A DNA stretch of 64,000 nucleotides. Source: Marthasterias glacialis (lineage: Eukaryota > Echinodermata > Asteroidea > Forcipulatida > Asteriidae). The notes below the pieces were generated by a model that searched no databases, was not told the origin of the DNA, and was given only the letters and a program-made list of their open reading frames with translations. The DNA is taken from contig OU452222.1 of NCBI GenBank assembly GCA_911728455.2, positions 4,834,108-4,898,107 on the forward strand, in the 5' to 3' direction. Position 1 is the stretch's first letter; each line of letters opens with the position of its first letter. The position numbers and the translations under genes were made by a program. Of the stretch, positions 11,249-21,902 are shown piece by piece.

Positions 11249-12193
11249 GTGTCAGTAGTAAGCGGAACGAGACCTCGTTCTTAAGCGACACAGATTATAA
11301 TCCCATAACCTAGATTACTTAGTGTTCTTAAATAATGTCAGTCAGTACAATCTGGGGTGCCACCAGCAACCCAGATTATACTGACTGAAGTTATAATAAC
11401 GTCAGTCAGTACAATCTGGGGTGCCACCAGCAACCCAGATTATACTGACTGAAGTTATAATAACGTCAGTCAGTACAATCTGGGGTGCCACCAGCAACCC
11501 AGATTATGCTGACTGAAGTTATAATAATGTCAGTCAGTATAATCTGGGGTGCCACCAGCAACCCAGATTATGCTGACTGAAGTTATAATAATGTCAGTCA
11601 GTACAATCTGGGGTGCCACCAGCAACCCAGATTATACTGGCTGAAGTTATAATAACGTCAGTCAGTACAATCTGGGGTGCCACCAGCAACCCAGATTATA
11701 CTGACTGAAGTTATAATAATGTCAGTTAGTACAATCTGGGGTGCCACCAGCAACCCAGATTATACTGACTGAAGTTATAATAACGTCAGTCAGTACAATC
11801 TGGGGTGCCACCAGCAACCCAGATTATACTGACTGAAGTTATAATAACGTCAGTCAGTACAATCTGGGGTGCCACCAGCAACCCAGATTATACTGATTGA
11901 AGTTATAATAACATCAGTCAGTATAATCTGGGGTGCCACCAGCAACCCAGATTATACTGATTGAAGTTATAATAACGTCAGTCAGTACAATCTGGGGTGC
12001 CACCAGCAACCCAGATTATACTGATTGAAGTTATAATAACATCAGTCAGTATTATCTGGGGTGCCACCAGCAACCCAGGTTATACTAACTGACGTTAGTT
12101 AAGAACACTAGAGTAATCTAGGTTATGGGATTATAATCTGTGTTGCTTGTGAACGAGGGCTCAGTGTTACTTTGTTCCGCTTACTACTGACAC
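11249..12193. mobile_element. Element with ~85-bp inverted arms enclosing twelve 64-bp palindromic units
   Basis: The left arm begins GTGTCAGTAGTAAGCGG (11249) and runs to TTCTTAA (~11331). The right arm (~12099-12193) is its reverse complement, ending CCGCTTACTACTGACAC, with a small extra segment near 12160. Between them are twelve units at a 64-bp period (starts 11337, 11401, 11465, 11529, 11593 and so on). Each unit is itself a hairpin: CAGTCAGTA(C/T)AATCTGGG pairs with CCCAGATTATACTGACTG around a TGCCACCAGCA loop. The spacer GTTATAATAAC is also near-palindromic. There is no coding frame. It could be a non-autonomous DNA element whose interior has become a satellite. Confidence 0.85.
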
Positions 12194-12194
12194 T

Positions 12195-12341
12195 ATAGAT
12201 CGTTCCGGCTTTGGCAACAAGCCCCGCCCACACACATTAGTTTGTGTACGTGTGACCGAGTTTGACCGAGGTCACATGACCAAAAGGCGTGATCCAATTG
12301 GTCAACGCGCACAGTTTGATTGACAGGCCGGAACGGTCTAT
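12195..12341. mobile_element. 147-bp TIR element abutting the palindromic array
   Basis: Left end ATAGATCGTTCCGGC and right end GCCGGAACGGTCTAT are inverted with one mismatch. It begins within two bases of the right end of the neighbouring array element. Confidence 0.75.
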
Positions 12342-12903
12342 TGAGGAGAACCAGGTGTTAAGAAGGAAGCTTGACCCATGCCATTATTCATATAAGACAA
12401 ACACAATAGGGTACAACTTTGCATCCGTCTTGTTAGCAGTTTTTACAGTAGTTGAAATTTTGTTTTAAAAACCTGAAATCACTCATAAGTGTTTCAACAT
12501 GTGATTGGACATGCTGGCTTATACTGAAAATAGTCTGAGTTGATTCATTTGTTGTTGTTTTTATTTTTATTCTTTTAATCGCCCTCAAATTTCCATAAAA
12601 AAGTGGACGGAAAAAGTTACCTGCCTTTTCTGTCCATTTTTTATAATGTAGTTTCAGAGTAATTGAAAAATTAATAATACTAATCGACTCAAATTATTTT
12701 CAGTGTTACGCCTGCATGTCCATTGGGTAGTTTCAGGTACTTCAACAAAACTTGCAACAATTGGAAAAAAAAAAGGACGAACACGATGGTAGATAATTGG
12801 TACACTTTATTGTGTTTCTCGTCAGAAAAGAGTTTGCAAATTTGATGCGCAGGAATCTGTTGGGAAATACTTTGTAGGTTCTAAAAGGAACAACATGAAA
12901 TGA

Positions 12904-13066
12904 CGGGCCTGGAATTTCGCAGAGGCCAAAACCTTCATTGTCCCACCCTCTTGGCTATGTTTGCCCCCTTTAAATTGCTCCTGTTAACGTTGTGTTTCCC
13001 TAATGGACGTGCCCCTCTTACTCAGGAAAAGTGGTCTTGCCCTCCACAGATGAAATTCCAGGCCCG
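12904..13066. mobile_element. 163-bp TIR element
   Basis: The ends CGGGCCTGGAATTTC (12904) and GAAATTCCAGGCCCG (13052-13066) are exact reverse complements. The interior is unrelated to any gene. The short open frame crossing it is not called. Confidence 0.75.
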
Positions 13067-13619
13067 AAGAGCACCTGGGCATGCTTCCATACACACACAC
13101 ACACAACAGTCGTCACGAAAAACAGGATTTTTTTTTATTTTCTGGCCGTCTGTATTTATGCATAAGCTTGATGAAGAAACTCATTGTCTGTACAATTGTA
13201 TATAGTGTACATGAGTGTATGTATTTAACAATAATGGTTTACCTGTTTGAACAGAGTCTGTTGTAGCAGGCTACACAGCAATTGAGTTGAAGAATTTTAT
13301 CCTGTGAAATTGTAACATAGCTTCGTATATGACGACAAAAAGGAAAAAATGTACCATAGATTGTGAGGTTTGTAAATGTGCATCCAGTATAAATTAATGT
13401 GTGCAAAAAAAAAAAGTATATGATTAATTATTCTGACAATTACGTAAGTTATTCTTAATCAAAGCTGTTAACTGTTGTATTGTTTATAAAAAAAAAGCCT
13501 GAGGGTGTTTTAGGTTTCAGAGAGGAGAATCGTCGTGACAGGATTTAAAATTCTACTGACTGGAGTATTTAACTATATGTCGTATTACTGATTAAGGGAA
13601 AGGTTTAGCTTTGAGCACT
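13067..13619. other. No gene recognised
   Basis: AT-rich sequence with poly-A tracts (near 13408 and 13490) and no open frame or repeat I could place. Confidence 0.4.
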
Positions 13620-13790
13620 ACATACTTGGCAGCACAGGCTGTATACTCCCCAGGGAGCTGAGATGTTTTAAGGAATGAAATAAATGGCCCAGTGACCAGG
13701 GGTAATAATGTTGGAGGGACATGAGCGTCACTGAGTGACGGAGTTGAGCGCTATATAAGAAGCCAAAAAAAGAAAAAGAAAAGAAAAGAA
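13620..13790 (+). mobile_element. 5'-truncated SINE with purine-rich tail
   Basis: The words GTATACTCCCCAGGGAGCTG, GGCCCAGTGACCAGGG and GAGCGCTATATAAGAAGCC match, in reverse complement, the element at 34590-34940. A run of AAAAG units closes the 3' end at 13766-13790. The GCGCTATATAAG word near the tail resembles the 3' end of the LINE at 53385-53400. Confidence 0.6.
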
Positions 13791-14469
13791 AGGTACTGTA
13801 ATGCTGTTTTGGCCCAGAAGAATCGGGGGGGGGGGGGGGGGAGAACAGGGAAAAAAGCAACACCTCCCCCGCAGCTTGATTTGGGAAAAAAAGGAAGGAA
13901 ATTTTATGTCACACAACTTTTCATTTTAGAGATCTCTTGAAGAGGGTGCATTTTCTATTTATATTAAAATCCCATTTAGTTTTAATTCATAATGTCAAAA
14001 AGAAGAGATTTTTTTTTATTGGGGGAAGGAGGGGGAGGGTTAGGAATTTCCCCAAACCAAACCTGTGATAGTGGTCATCTTGCTGTATTCACATTAATGT
14101 TTTATTTGATGAAGGGACTGTACGACAGTGATTTTTGGAAGAGTACAACCGTTCAAACGCTCACACTTTTAAGAAATGCTTTAAACAATGCAGTGAATGA
14201 TTTTCTTTATATAGATGCTCTATGAGAAAATGCTCAGGTCTTTGTCACACACAGCCCTGTAAAAAATGTTTTGGGCTGCACGACTGAGTTTGCTGCCAGT
14301 GGTATCAGAGCATTGCCAGGCTGCAGTGCCGGGCCACAAACCCCCTGCAAGTCCCAGTGTACTGCAAGAGTACCAGAATGTATCATTGTGTACACATGTA
14401 TACAGGGGGAGCCCAATCGATGTTCAAGGTTGAGAAAAAAAAACTTGCTTCAAATCCACAGTGCTTTGT

Positions 14470-14965
14470 ATAATAATAATAGTGTACATTTATAATGCGC
14501 CATGTCTGTCATAAATGACACTCCTGGCACCAAATTATCAAATCTGGTGGAAATAATAAACTCACTCCGCGGCAGTGAAGTTATCCGAGAAGTCCCCTCG
14601 ATCCACTAATCGAAAGTAGTAGTAGTCCCGGCCGATTTCCCACCTCCCTAGGCAGTACTTAACAAGCAGGACAGTTCTTTTCAGAACTAAGTTGTCTCCC
14701 GAATTCCAAAATCTACTCTGCGGTAGTAGAATAATAGCAAGACAAGTTCTCACAAGAACAATCTACTGTATATAGCAAAGTAGATATGATCACATGGTGT
14801 TACCGCAAACCAAATATACATTGATACCTCACCATGCAATGCGAGATTGTTACGAATGACGTAATGAGACAAAGCAACCATAATAAAACACCTTGAAAGG
14901 GATACAAGGTGAGGTGGCGCATATTGCTGCCAGACCATGCCAGAAACACCGGGGCAAACCCCTTC
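14470..14965. mobile_element. Dispersed repeat carrying a nested second repeat (about 14545-14855)
   Basis: The outer parts (ATTTATAATGCGCCATGTCT, TGTCATAAATGACACT on the left; CCATAATAAAACACCTTGAA, GACCATGCCAGAA on the right) are joined directly at 51985-52175, which lacks the middle. The middle piece (GCAGTGAAG, CCACTAATCGAAAG, AGCAGGACAGTTC, GACAAGTTCTCACAAGAAC) is a separate family with copies at 34960-35205 (reversed) and 42995-43215. This is therefore a nested insertion. Confidence 0.7.
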
Positions 14966-15933
14966 TCTTTTCGATAAGTGTACTGGGTCTTTTTACATGC
15001 ATTACACAACGCACGGAACATAATATAATCTCAAGATTGAACAAGAAGCAAACAAAGCCAAAATCACCTTTGAAAAATGCAATGGCATGCAAATGGTATA
15101 AATGCAAAAAAAAGTTAAAATGGCCTCACTTTTGACCATAGCAGAGTCTTTCTCAAAGGCTGAATTATTTTTACTTGTGAATAGTTCAACAAGCTTTCCA
15201 CCAATTGAGCTTTGTGATAATAAATTCAGTTCTTTACATGTGGTACTTTACGTATGTACTCTTCCAAAAAAAACAATGTTCTTTCCTTAAATTTGTAAAA
15301 TGCTACGATTCGTTACAAATGCCAGACAATTCTGAACATGTCTAATTGAAATCAGTTTGTCAGCTTCAGTGGGATTGTTAAGTCAATTTTAGTAAAGTGT
15401 ACATGCTCATGATTTTCCAACATGTACGTCTTGCTCCAAAGCTAGCACATGTGTGGTTAACTCAACCTTAATTCCAAGGTTTCACTCTTCCAATGGAAAT
15501 TCTAAAGGCCTCGTCACACCAGACAATTAAAAAAAAAAATTTTTTTGTACAGGCAACTGGAGCGTAACTGCATGCAAAAGTAAACATTTCAGTTGAACAA
15601 GAGACATCATTGGTCACAGTGTCTTGCTGTCCCCAATAAAAATCGTGTAATTGTCAAATGGAGAGGGTTTTTTTTTTTTGGGGGGGGGGGGGTTCCCTGG
15701 ACTGAAACTGGCTGGCTGTTAATTGCCTTGTGTGACATGGCTCTGGCCACAAGCGTTTGCATCTTGATTGAGACCTTGTGTCGTAAAAACCTCTACCAGT
15801 GGCATAACTTCAAGTTTCTTGTAAAAAAAAAAAAAAATCAAAGATATGAGCATTGCATTTCCAATGAGCATCTAGTAATCTGGGGAGGCAAACTGTGTAA
15901 AGTGGGCGTGGTTTATGGTTTATGGGTGGGCAT
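14966..15933. other. No gene recognised
   Basis: AT-rich, with a poly-G run near 15681 and poly-A at 15824-15837. Short open frames lack motifs. Nothing else could be assigned. Confidence 0.4.
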
Positions 15934-16073
15934 GAGAGACTTTGGAATGATAGGTGGCAGCAGACTGACCAGATAACTTGTCATTGTTTACGTAGTTATG
16001 AGCATGTGCACATTTCTGAGAACAGTGGATTTACCTGGTAAGTCTGCTGCCACCTAGCGTCTTTAAGGTCTCC
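15934..16073. mobile_element. 140-bp TIR element
   Basis: Left GAGAGACTTTGGA with GGTGGCAGCAGACTGACCAG is inverted relative to right CTGGTAAGTCTGCTGCCACC with CTTTAAGGTCTCC. Related single ends occur near 21183-21280 and 44755-44780. Confidence 0.7.
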
Positions 16074-16739
16074 TATATTACTTGAGACTTACTATCCACA
16101 GGATGGACGTGCATAACCACCATGCAGCTTCCAAGTTTTTTTTCTTTTTGTAGGGTGGGGGGGGGGAAACCAGGGGTGTGTGGGCAAATCATAGTCAAGG
16201 TATGGTTGACGTAATCTAAATGGTATCTACCAGGCATACAGTCTGGGCCTTGCTCTATGCTCTGATGATGAATTTACTCTGAAAATATTCCAGAAAAAAA
16301 CAACCCAAATTGTGTCAAAAAGGTCATAACATTTGCCAAGATGTCTTTATTATGAATATATAATTATTAGTCATGACCGTTGTTAGTGTTATGTCCCCTT
16401 TTTGTCATGCCATTGTGATTTACCGATACACTCAGTTGGTTTTGTAACAATCTGCATATTTTTGTTCACATTCGGGGTCGACGTTCATCACCCAGTTATA
16501 TTTCTGCAAGGTTTGGGGCGGGTTGTATCGCCAAAAAATGGATATTACATGTACTGTGTGGAATTAAACATAAACAAAAATCGAAAAAGAAATTGTAGAC
16601 TTCTGTTATTTTGCTTGTTTTTCTTTTGTAATTTAGTATTATTTGAATTTTTACCCATACATTGATATGTGTTACTGATTGTTTGCTAAGAACTGTATAC
16701 TCGGCACTTTCCCGAGTCCAGTGAAAACAACCTCAGGAA
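16074..16739. other. No gene recognised
   Basis: AT-rich with a poly-G stretch near 16156. No exon or repeat could be placed. Confidence 0.35.
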
Positions 16740-16935
16740 TGTTAGTAGCTAGAGGCAGTTCGTATCCTATATTTTAGCAGCGGGTACCGCAACAATTTTA
16801 TAGGTGTTAAGTTTGCATCGGGATCGAATCCTACCCAGGTGATATGGCTGTGGTGTTTTTTTTCACAGGAGTTGGGAAATTGAGTATACAGTGCTTACCA
16901 CACATTGATGTATGGGTAAAACACAAATACTATTC
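16740..16935 (+). mobile_element. tRNA-derived SINE, copy 2
   Basis: A B-box-like GGGATCGAATCCTACCC precedes a body shared with the copy at 3576-3700 (poly-T, TTTCACAGGA, ATACAGTGCTTA, CACACATTG, TGTATGGGT). The upstream GAGGCAGTTCGTATCCTAT to GGTACCGCAAC block is the reverse complement of the block upstream of copy 1. Confidence 0.6.
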
Positions 16936-17012
16936 TTTATCCCCGAAGGAAATTTAACATCTATTAAATTTTGTATTTCAGCAGATGCATCAATCAATAG
17001 CAGTCAAGCATT

Positions 17013-17412
17013 CTTCTCAGAACCGCCACTGGTTCTTCTCAGAACCACCACTGGTTCTTCTCAGAACCTCAGAACCACCACTGGGTCTTCCCAGAATCGC
17101 CACCAGTTCTTCTAGGAACCACCACTGGTTCTTCTCAGAACCGCCGCTGGTTCTTTTCAGAACCACCACTGGTTCTTCTCAGAACCGCCACTGGTTCTTT
17201 TCAGAACCACAACTGGTTCTTCTCAGAACTGCCACTGGTTCTTCTCAGAACCACCACTTGTTCTTCTCAGAACCGCCACTGGTTCTTTTCAGAACCACCA
17301 CTGGTTCTTCTCAGAACTGCCACTGGTTCTTCTCAGAACCACCACTGGTTCTTCTCAGAACCGCCACTGACTCTTCTCAGAACCGCCACTGACTCTTCTC
17401 AGAACCACCACT
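17013..17412. repeat. 22-bp minisatellite
   Basis: About 18 units of GGTTCTTCTCAGAACCACCACT with C/T and A/G variants. Each unit contains the near-palindrome GGTTCTTCTCAGAACC. Three units make 66 bp, so a frame can stay open through the array; no protein is inferred. Confidence 0.9.
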
Positions 17413-18659
17413 TCTTTCAAGAAGAGATGACCACTTGGTTGTCTCCCGTAAACTGTTTTTTTTTCTTACTTCTTACACCACGCAAAGCCTCTAACCTTAC
17501 TTAAAGAGGGGCTTCAAGGCCGAATTCAGTTTTGTGAGGCACTCATTTTCAAATAAATCCTTATGAAAGTGGGGGAAAAATTACAAGTGTCTACCCTCAT
17601 GTTTAAATGGTGTAAAAATGTGTTTGAAACCCTTCCAGTGTGATTTTGCAAAAGTCCCAAAACTTCCAATGACTTCACATTTCAAATATATGGGTCTGTT
17701 TATTTTTGTACAGAAAATGTTTGGTCCAATCCTGATTTTCGGTGCTATTAACATACATACATACATACAAAGAGGCATTTAATATACCGCCATTCCATCT
17801 AGATCACAGCGGTTACACTGCAAAAATAAGCTAGTCAAAACAGCGCTAATCAGTCGTAAGAGACATGACTTTGACTCATGTTAGTCAAAACCACGCCTCA
17901 CACAACTAACCAACGCTGCCCTGACCAACCTACTTTTACAGTGTGTGATGAGGTAATATATACAAAAAACAAAAAAATGGAGTTAACACAGAAGGGCATT
18001 GAATTTGACCTTTTGATGCAAAAATTTCCTCCTTGGAGTGTACAGGCCCATTTGTTGATATCCAATGTTTCCTCATGTTTCAAATTGGCTCTAAAAGAAT
18101 ATTTTACACTATTTTAACGTGAGGTTAAAGACTTGTAATTTTGTTCCCCACTTTCGTAAGGACACTGTGGAAAGAAAATGAGAGCATCGCAACAACTGAT
18201 TATGACCTCGGAGGCCCTCTTCAAAACAGTTATAACAAAGCTTACTTTCTAGGTGAAGTGTCACCAGCTGAATGTACGCTTTTATATGTTGTGGTTCAAA
18301 GGGCATCCTTGGAAGACCAGGAGCAAAAACCACAATGGAGCAGGACATTTTTCTTGTTGGATTTTATCATGTGAGTTTCTTTCTGTTTTTTTTTTTCTTG
18401 CACTAAAAGCATGTAACGTACAAAAAAATTTGACGGAGCATTAAACCATCTTGGATTGAGGTGTTTCGTTTTGGGAGAAAGTCTGTCTTCTCGGTGTACT
18501 TGGGTACCAAGTTTTGGAGATTTAAAAAAAAAATGCATATTTTGGGGAATATTGATTTTCAAGAGAAGCGCCCATGGTACAAAGTACGTACCTGTATTTC
18601 TGATAATGAACACATACTCATGCAGCTCTCAGACGGTCCTCCCATCAATGAATTTAGAA
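17413..18659. other. No gene recognised; short (ATAC)n
   Basis: A short ATAC microsatellite lies at about 17752-17769. Otherwise the stretch is AT-rich with small open frames that show no motif or splice logic. Confidence 0.35.
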
Positions 18660-18852
18660 CAGTGGCACAGCCAGGGGTGGGGGGGGGAAAGGGTGGCAGC
18701 TACCCCCCTGTGGAACATCTCCCCCCCCCCCATCAGCCTCTGGACAACGTGAAAGTTGCTGTAATCAGGCAATATTAGGCTTGACCTCAACTGAAATTGC
18801 CCCCTCTTCAAATACCTTGCCCCCTGCCAAAGAGATGCTGGCTATGCCACTG
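18660..18852. mobile_element. CAGTGGC-type TIR element
   Basis: Ends CAGTGGCACAGCCAG and CTGGCTATGCCACTG are inverted. The same interior words (TTGACCTCAACTGAAA, ATCAGGCAAT) appear in reverse orientation at 44533-44725. The CAGTGGC terminus is shared by 39302-39540 and 40734-41328. Confidence 0.75.
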
Positions 18853-19843
18853 ATGTAAAACAGGGAAAAAAATTCTGGCTAGGACCTCAAAACACCCTTG
18901 CTTTGTTCATTACTAGTGAATATTAATATATATTTTTTTTTTTAACAAGTTGGAAATACCAAATATACATTGTACACGAGGCATTATCACCACTGTACTG
19001 CACCCTCCAAGGGGAATTTCTGTTTAAACGATTCAGATTAGAATTGATTTAATGCTAATCTCTTTCATCTAATATGTTTTGTCTTTTATCTTCATAATGC
19101 ATCAGAAGCATGCAGGCAACCACAAGCGCTTTTTATCCCCATGCTGTGTAGACATCTGACATCAACACCAACCACCTCGAGCTAAACTTGACAGCTTCTT
19201 CCCAATCGTCGAATTCAACATATATGGCCATGATGATGATGATGAAAGAGATTAACCAGAAAACACACATCTATGTCAGTGGTCTGTAGTACAGTCTCAC
19301 AATTTAATTATATATTAACATAGCTGGTTTTTGTTTTATGGCCAAAGCTTTTAATTACAGTAGATTAAAATAAAAATGAAAACTGCATAAATGCAGACAG
19401 AGAAAAAGAATGTAGTAATAACGTCTAAATGTGTAAAAAGGACTGACAAACACATTTAATCACTCAACATCATCATTTGGCTGACATCAAAGTATTTTCA
19501 ATCACAAACCCCACCCCACCCCAACCCCCCACCCAGACTCCTATTTAAAAACATCGTTCATTAGGCATTGCCAAATATTTAAATCTGCTGTCTATGCAGG
19601 GCAACAAGGGAATTCCATGTATGCATAATCATTGAGTAGGTAATTAAAACAATCGGTACCAGCACAAGCTGGATGAAAAATGAGATAATTTTAAGCAGAC
19701 ATAGAATATTCATTGCTCATTAAAAAAATACTTTTTAACAAAAAGTACTTTTGAATTTCTCAACAGCTTAAATACAGTACACCTTGGCACAGATAGAACG
19801 TGCTGTTGTTTTGGGCGCAACCCTAGCTAGTTTAAATGCAAAT
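18853..19843 (+). other. 5' flank of SLC10-like gene 1
   Basis: AT-rich. The last ~100 bp (from TTTGAATTTCTCAACAGCTT) matches the sequence upstream of gene 2 (TTTGAATTTCTAGCCAGCTA), so the tandem duplication reaches at least this far. Both copies have a pyrimidine/CAG stretch that could be an acceptor for a 5' UTR exon. No promoter could be located. Confidence 0.4.
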
Positions 19844-19906
19844 ATGGATAACGAGACGAACTCAACAATCGTTGTGACAGATGAGAACTCACCTCAGTAC
19901 ATTCAG
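19844..19906 (+). CDS. Gene 1 coding exon 1
   Basis: Encodes 21 residues, MDNETNSTIV to SPQYIQ, in the same frame as exon 2. It is followed by GCATGT, a GC-type donor (CAG|GCATGT). Using the GT three bases further would join to exon 2 as CAG GCA TGA, an immediate stop, so the GC site must be used. The same sequence is kept in gene 2. Confidence 0.8.
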
Positions 19907-21841
19907 GCATGTATAATGAAAAGTTTGTAAGATCAAGCTAGTTTTAAAGCCCCAGCTCAACACTGGTAAGAAGAAAAACATAAATGTTCACAGATTTACA
20001 TAATGATGGTAGAAAACTTTCCTTGAAACATTTCAGCCTGAAGTGTTGTTGTTTTAAAATGATAAATGAAATAAGATCCAAAATAAGTTTTCGTCTCAGT
20101 GAGACGCACGCAAACTCTGCCTATAGGAATGCATACAAAAATGCAGAATGCATTTTTACCCTTTTCTCGCAAATAAAACACTGCAATGAGCTGAAATTTT
20201 CACAGGTTGGTTTTATTACAATATCTTGATTTGTGCAAAGAATTGAAGCATTTACAGACACTTTACCAATGTTGAGCTGGGGCTTTAAGACTGCAGTAAG
20301 CTATAGTGTGCTGCAAGCTTAAATTTGTACGCTTTTTTGAAGCTCGTCGCAATATTTGTGATAAAATTTGTGATACTGCAGATTGTTTTCAAAGATAAAT
20401 AATTAGTATAGTATATCCTTTTTCCTTTGTGAACTCTGAAGGTAATTCCTGAAGATGAAACAAAGATATTCTCCCTGACGACTCATCATCATTTTGATTT
20501 ACAGGATCTCAAGACGGCCAACAAAGTTGTTATGATTGTCTTACTGGTCTTCATCATGATGGGCATGGGCTGTTTGGTCAGCCCCGGTGACTTTAAAAGA
20601 GTGGTAGGTTGATTTATTCATTAAATCGTTAAATCTATCTGTTTCTTTTTGTATTAATGATGGACGAGTGGATTATCCAGCAGGGCTGATTATGGGCCCT
20701 CATTATATAAAAGAAACATCAAAGACAATATGTAAAAATAGACAAGACATCAACCGATAAAAAGTACTTTAAATAAAACACTAATAGGGGAAGAGGCAGT
20801 TATGTTTGTCTCGCAACGGATTCATTTACCCCTCCCTGTTCTTAGCTGTGCTGTGAAGAGATTTGCAGTTATATCTCGTCATGTCATTTTTCTGCACATT
20901 GGGGCAGGTTTCTATCCCTTCAAAAAAGTAGCCCACACCTCGAGTGGCCTTTGAGCCTTGTGATGGGCGAATTGCATACAAAAAATAAGAATAAGCATAA
21001 AGCACCAAAAATGTTGCACAATCAAATAGAAATAAAGCTAAAAGTAGAATCCCCCTTCCCACAAGCCCAACTAGAAGATAAGGTAAAGCTTAAAAAAGAC
21101 CAAAAGTTCACAAATACAGAAGCAAGAAAAAAGTCTGACAAACCACTTTCCCCGGTCCAATATCAACAAGAATTTGCAATGGGAGACTTTGGTGGACTAT
21201 GGTTGCATCCATGCAGCAGACTTAACAATAAATGCATTGTTCTCAGAAATGTGGATCTCCATCTGGTAAGTCTGCCACTTTTGAAATTATTTACCGTGAA
21301 AACACAGTGGAGGACTATTTTTCCTTGAATTTACTGTGAACAAAATGATGGTTGCACATTCACAGCATTTTCATTAGCCATTTTGAGATGTGGTAGACAC
21401 ATAAAAAGTGCACTATTTGAATCGGGTAAATCTGTCTGTATACACCCTAACCAAACAGTGCACTCCTATAGTGTCTGCCATATCTTTTGTCCTTCGGATG
21501 GGACATTAAACCGTGGGTCCCGTGTACTAGGATAGGTAGTGCACAAAAAAGAACCCAGAACACTTATCGTGGAAGAGTAGGGGTTTACCCCGGTGTTTCT
21601 GGTTCACATGGCAAGCACCCTTATCTACAGGTTTCCTCAGGCTTGAGAGCTACAGTGATTAAGTTCACTTATGAGGCACCCTTGGTTTCATTACCAGAAA
21701 TATATTATAACAATAATAGTAACAATAATGATGATGATGATGATGATGATGTAGATGATGATGATGATGGGGATGATAATGATGATGATGATTGATGATC
21801 GATGATCGATGATCGATGATCGATGATCGATGATTGATGAT

Positions 21842-21902
<61 letters not shown>

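Noticed and set aside
16985..17392. 135-codon frame rich in FFSEPPLVL
   Set aside because: Product of the 22-bp minisatellite (66 bp per three units).
20951..21328. 125-codon lysine-rich frame in gene 1 intron 2
   Set aside because: It lies in decayed repeat sequence, has no splice logic with the transporter exons and no known domain.
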